Positions 60,319 to 64,000 of a DNA stretch of 64,000 nucleotides are shown here, piece by piece. This stretch comes from Otis tarda. Lineage: Eukaryota > Chordata > Aves > Otidiformes > Otididae. The translations under genes and the position numbers were made by a program. Where the stretch lies: contig CM048553.1 of assembly GCA_026413225.1 (NCBI GenBank), forward strand, positions 41,642,001 to 41,706,000. Direction: 5' to 3'. How positions within the stretch are numbered: position 1 is the first letter of the stretch; every line of letters starts with the position of its first letter. The notes beneath the pieces were generated by a model. That model did no database searches, was not told where the DNA came from, and saw only the letters and a program-made list of their open reading frames with translations.

Positions 60319-63300
60319 GGAAAGACAATCTTTGCTGCATGGGTACTAGGAAGAATGCCTGATGGAATTGAAATATGCTTGGCTCCTCTTGTACCATTTC
60401 TTTTAATAATGCTAATTAATGCCATGCACCCGAAGAGAAGAAAGTCAAGAATTGAAATTGAAATTGAAGGAGGGAAGGGACTGAGTAGGAAGGAAGACCA
60501 AACCTTTCTGACAGGCACACAGCAGGAAAATGCAAGGTGGAAAGAACCGTGTCAGGCTGTATCACCTTACCATGCAATTGCTCTCATTTATTCAGTAATT
60601 ACATGCGAATATTAACTCCTTGGGTCTGTTTCATTTCTTGTCACGGCAAACCAACTTCCATCTTTGGTTGTTGTGTAGCACTTAGATAAGACAGTGCTAG
60701 TCATTTTAGAAAAATTTGAGCTATCTGGACAAGTTAAGACATCACCTTAGCACATTTCTCCTTCCACCATTGAAACTTGTGAGAGACAGATCAGACAGAG
60801 CTTTCAACAGCTGGCAAGCTGCAAGGAGGATTTGAATAAAATTAGTAACTTGAATATAGTTAAAAGAATAAGGAATAAGCACTTTGTTGCTGTAAGAAAG
60901 AAGACTTTTTGCATTGCATGGATATTTTTTTCTTGTCTCTAGCTGGCTTGTTCCTGCTTGGTTTTTGTTTGGTTTTTTTTTATTTCTTTTCTTTTCCCAG
61001 TCACTGAAAAAGCCTGTTATGAAACTTGCTGATGATGGCTTTGCAAACTTTTCTCTCTACAGCTACCAGCTCAGTCCAAGTGGTTCCTCCCTCTGTCATC
61101 TCCCTTCCCGCCTGCTTTTTTTGGCATTCATGGAGTGCAATGGTTAATTTTTTTCTTCCATACCTGTTAACCCTTCTAATTCCTTTTCACAACTGCCCAT
61201 TTTCCAGCTTTGTGAGGCGCTTACTGTAGGCAAATGTTGCATGTTTGAGGCTCACTGTAAGGTTCAAAATAAATTTTATGTCAGCATACTGCTGTTCACA
61301 CATTTAGAGCACATTTTAGGCTGTAGTGTTGTTAGGGATGAATCCGCCTAACAATAAAAGGTGCAGAATGTTTGGAGGGAGAGGTTTAGAGCTGATCTGA
61401 GCAGTGCCATTCACTGAAAACGATTTTACTTGTTTATCCCAGCCCAGCTGTTGGGCCTTATCTCCAGATTTCTTCATATCTTTATATCTTTTACAGCACA
61501 CTATTAGTTATTTTCTGACTGAGATCTGTAGTAACTTGTCAGAGCTCACTCTTAAGAGACATGTCAAATGCCAACTCTGCTTGTTTAGTTTATTTGGCTG
61601 GCTTGGCAGATTCTTAACCACAGGGTGCAGGATTTTATTCAGACAAATTGGTGAGCTTTTATGTTGCTGAAGTTGCCTTTAAGAAAGGGTTTTACTGAAC
61701 AGTTTAGACTTTACTAGCAACTGTTTTGAAAAAATGTATAGCTGATCCCATATTTCAGTGGTTATTCTGAAACCTAATGATGATCAAATCCTTTTGGAGC
61801 ATATTATTTCCTTAATGTGGGATCATCAATGGTTTCAAATTTTTCCTCACCAAATAATGCTGTTCCGAACAGTAAAGTTGTTAGCTGTACATATAGACTG
61901 TCTAGTTTACAAAGAATTTTTGCTGCTACACACATGCCAGTCTATTCTAGTTCCTTTAATCTGTGGGAAAGCCAGTCACTCTTCCCAGGGAAACTGTGAA
62001 CAGTTGGATGCTGTGGAAACTGTCTTGGTGTTCAGTTCGCTGTTGTCACTGGGAGGTCGTCTGTGCATTTCTGTTAGCGTTTCATCTGGATCTATACAAC
62101 TGATTAATTAACAGTTCATTAATAAGTAGCAGGCACAACTGTTGATCCTGAAGGCTTATCTTAGGGGAGTGACATAATCTATTGATAATACAAAGACAGC
62201 AGCTCTGATTCTCTCCTCTACCTCTGCTTTCTTCTGAAGCTGGTCATTCTTCATGGTGGGAGTCCCTACTGCCAGTGGCCACGGTGGTGCCATGCTTGAA
62301 TAAGATGCAGGTTTCTTGCTTGGAAACCAGTGAAGAAGAATGAAACCTTAGCCCAGAGATTTTTAAGGATGTTAGACTTTCACCTATGAAAAAATAATTG
62401 GAATGAGCTTGCATAAAAGTGGTCCCTGCTCAGCACCTGGTATGTTACTTGCTGGAGATGTTACAGAGGTGTCCCTGTCCAGGGGACAGCTGAAGTTTTG
62501 AAAAGAATCTGGATTAATACAGTTTACTATGAGGCTGTATTTGTACGTTAATTATAGCTGACATTTTCCCAGTGAATTTTGGTTTTGTCTGCTGCATAGT
62601 TTTCCACAGGACTGCCCAAATCCAGACAAAGTGGTGGCCACAGAACTTCTCTGCATGTCACTGTATATTCTGATTTTTACTGGCACTGACGGGTACAGGG
62701 CAGAATACCCCTGTATTTGATACAGTGAGCAAGCACACTTTTTTGGATGAATTTCCATTTCCTTGCTATCGTTATTTTAAGCAGGATTTGCATGTTTAAT
62801 TCTTTTCACTTATTGAAAAATATATCGCTTTAGGTTTGACGGCTTCCCAAAGAATATTTTAGATTTCCCACACTGATTGTGGGCCATATGTTAGTACTAA
62901 TTATATAAATGAGACATCATAGACTTGTGACATGTTTAAATGTTCAGTGCTTTAAAGACTTAGGCAAGTGCATGCTAGCTTGGATAAGTGCTGGAAGAAG
63001 AAAAGAGGAGACGCAGGTTTTCAGCAGATGTTAGTGGCTTGGTAGGGCTCTCCATTGTCTTTATCCATCTGTCAGAAGTTGCTGACACTTTGAAGGGTTT
63101 GTCAGACTATTTTAAGCTGCCATAGTGCAGGAAAAAAAGAATTTCCTTTTTACACCTATGGATATGCCAGAGATTCGTTATCTATTAAATCATATGAAAT
63201 GTTGGATGCTGATAGCTTCATTTCGCTGTTGGAAGTAAACATTGGATGTGTGGCTGTAGCTGAGTGTTTCTGCGTGTTTTTTTGTGCATTGTGGATGTTG

Positions 63301-63791
63301 CTCTGAGGTGGAGTGGCTCACAGACATTTTATTTTTTGTCAGTTAATGAAGCAATTAACTAAGAAAGAAAAAAGTAGAGGGAAAAAATAAATTGTTGGGA
63401 GGTCAGAGTTGTAAACTGGAGGTTTAAGCACCAAGGAAGGGATTTTGTAAGATACTTTAATGTTAATGGGACAGTGTGCTGGGTATTATCTGTGAAGTCG
63501 ATTATATTTTGAACACATTTCTAGTTAAAAAAAAAAGTCTAGTTTCTGCTAGTGCTGTCATATTTCTTTTTTTTTGGTTGTTCCTCAAAGACTCAATGAT
63601 GCATACAGTGGTAAAGATAGTGTCACAGAAAGTATATTGCACAAAAGTTTTGTCTCCGTAGTTAAAAATGAAATATGTATGCAGGCTATGCATGCAGAGC
63701 TGGTAAGCCAAAATTATGTCTGTAAGCTATTTCTGTACATTTAGCTTTAATGCTGATGCATATTTAATTGCTTGGCCTGTTTTCCCCACAG
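60319..63791. other. Likely intronic DNA, no gene recognised
   Basis: No gene. A short (ATTGAA)3 run lies at 60451-60468. Frames up to 117 codons (61758-62111) lack recognisable domains. Confidence 0.5.
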
Positions 63792-64000
63792 CAAGATGTG
63801 GCTGTCTGCCACTGAAGTCAGCACCAGAAGTCTACAGCAACCCAGTTTGATGTTTGTGCTTTGCCTGTGAAGTGCAGCGTCCACATCTGCAAGTAGCAGG
63901 TCGATCTAGACTGGGGGCAAACCAAAAAATCCACTCTACTTTCAGAGGGGTATTTCTGTGGAGGAGTTCTTGGTGGGACTGTAAATGAATCAATTTGCAG
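63792..64000 (+). other. Candidate exon start at the window edge
   Basis: A strong acceptor (GCTTGGCCTGTTTTCCCCACAG, ending 63791; pyrimidine tract and CAG) precedes sequence with an early ATG (63796) opening 24 codons to a stop. The other two frames also stop, so a 5' UTR exon is more likely than coding. No clear donor is seen before the window ends. The last bases (TTTGCAG) form another acceptor-like end. Confidence 0.3.

Noticed and set aside
59580-60615. Plus-strand frames of 70-207 codons at the CR1 copy
   Set aside because: They are antisense to a minus-strand CR1 and have no independent support.
1-64000. CRISPR arrays, operons, bacterial elements, tRNA or rRNA genes
   Set aside because: No spaced direct repeats, ribosome-binding sites or clustered microbial genes are seen, and no cloverleaf or rRNA motif was recognised by eye. 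The content is vertebrate.

Overview
This window is vertebrate nuclear DNA, most likely from a bird. The evidence is several CR1 LINE fragments whose 3' ends carry the ATTCTATG-type octamer repeat, an ERVL-like endogenous retrovirus whose LTR begins TGTCCTGGTTTT, and a second solo LTR ending CCACGACA. I recognise no SINEs and no L1. There is no bacterial-style gene organisation, and most of the sequence is AT-rich intronic or intergenic DNA. The species cannot be named from the sequence alone.

Layout. Positions 1-5440 are the 3' part of an endogenous retrovirus on the + strand. It has a gag frame that enters from outside the window, a single in-frame amber codon at 1207, one uninterrupted protease / reverse transcriptase / RNase H / integrase frame (1210-4395), a short env-less tail, and a complete 3' LTR (4821-5440). 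Positions 5441-27400 are gene-poor: an old degraded CR1-like element (about 9590-11060), a younger CR1 next to it (about 11100-11898) and simple repeats, but no recognised gene.

Positions 27590-29050 are a strong CpG island with a run of GC boxes and a YY1-type motif. It has a good splice donor on each strand (28059 on +, 27790 on -). This is the only convincing cellular promoter in the window and may be bidirectional. Positions 29050-64000 look like the long first intron(s) of a gene transcribed on the + strand. No coding exon is recognised there, but there are splice-bounded exon-like blocks (37997-38092, 38193-38328, 44035-44329, acceptor before 63792), best read as candidate 5' UTR exons or chance matches. 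Further CR1 copies lie at 33518-33893 (+), about 34585-35193 (+), 51088-51898 (-) and 59553-60318 (-). A solo LTR at 51999-53137 (- orientation) is flanked by a perfect AGTAG duplication.

The retroviral genes form one replication cassette (capsid precursor, protease, polymerase, integrase), and its LTR supplies termination and probably promoter signals. The CpG island is a separate, host-gene feature. I did not find a clearly new biological system. The most unusual points are the amber-separated gag/pro-pol arrangement in an apparently well-preserved ERVL-like element, the two-strand splice-donor architecture of the CpG island, and the exon-like cluster near 38 kb.
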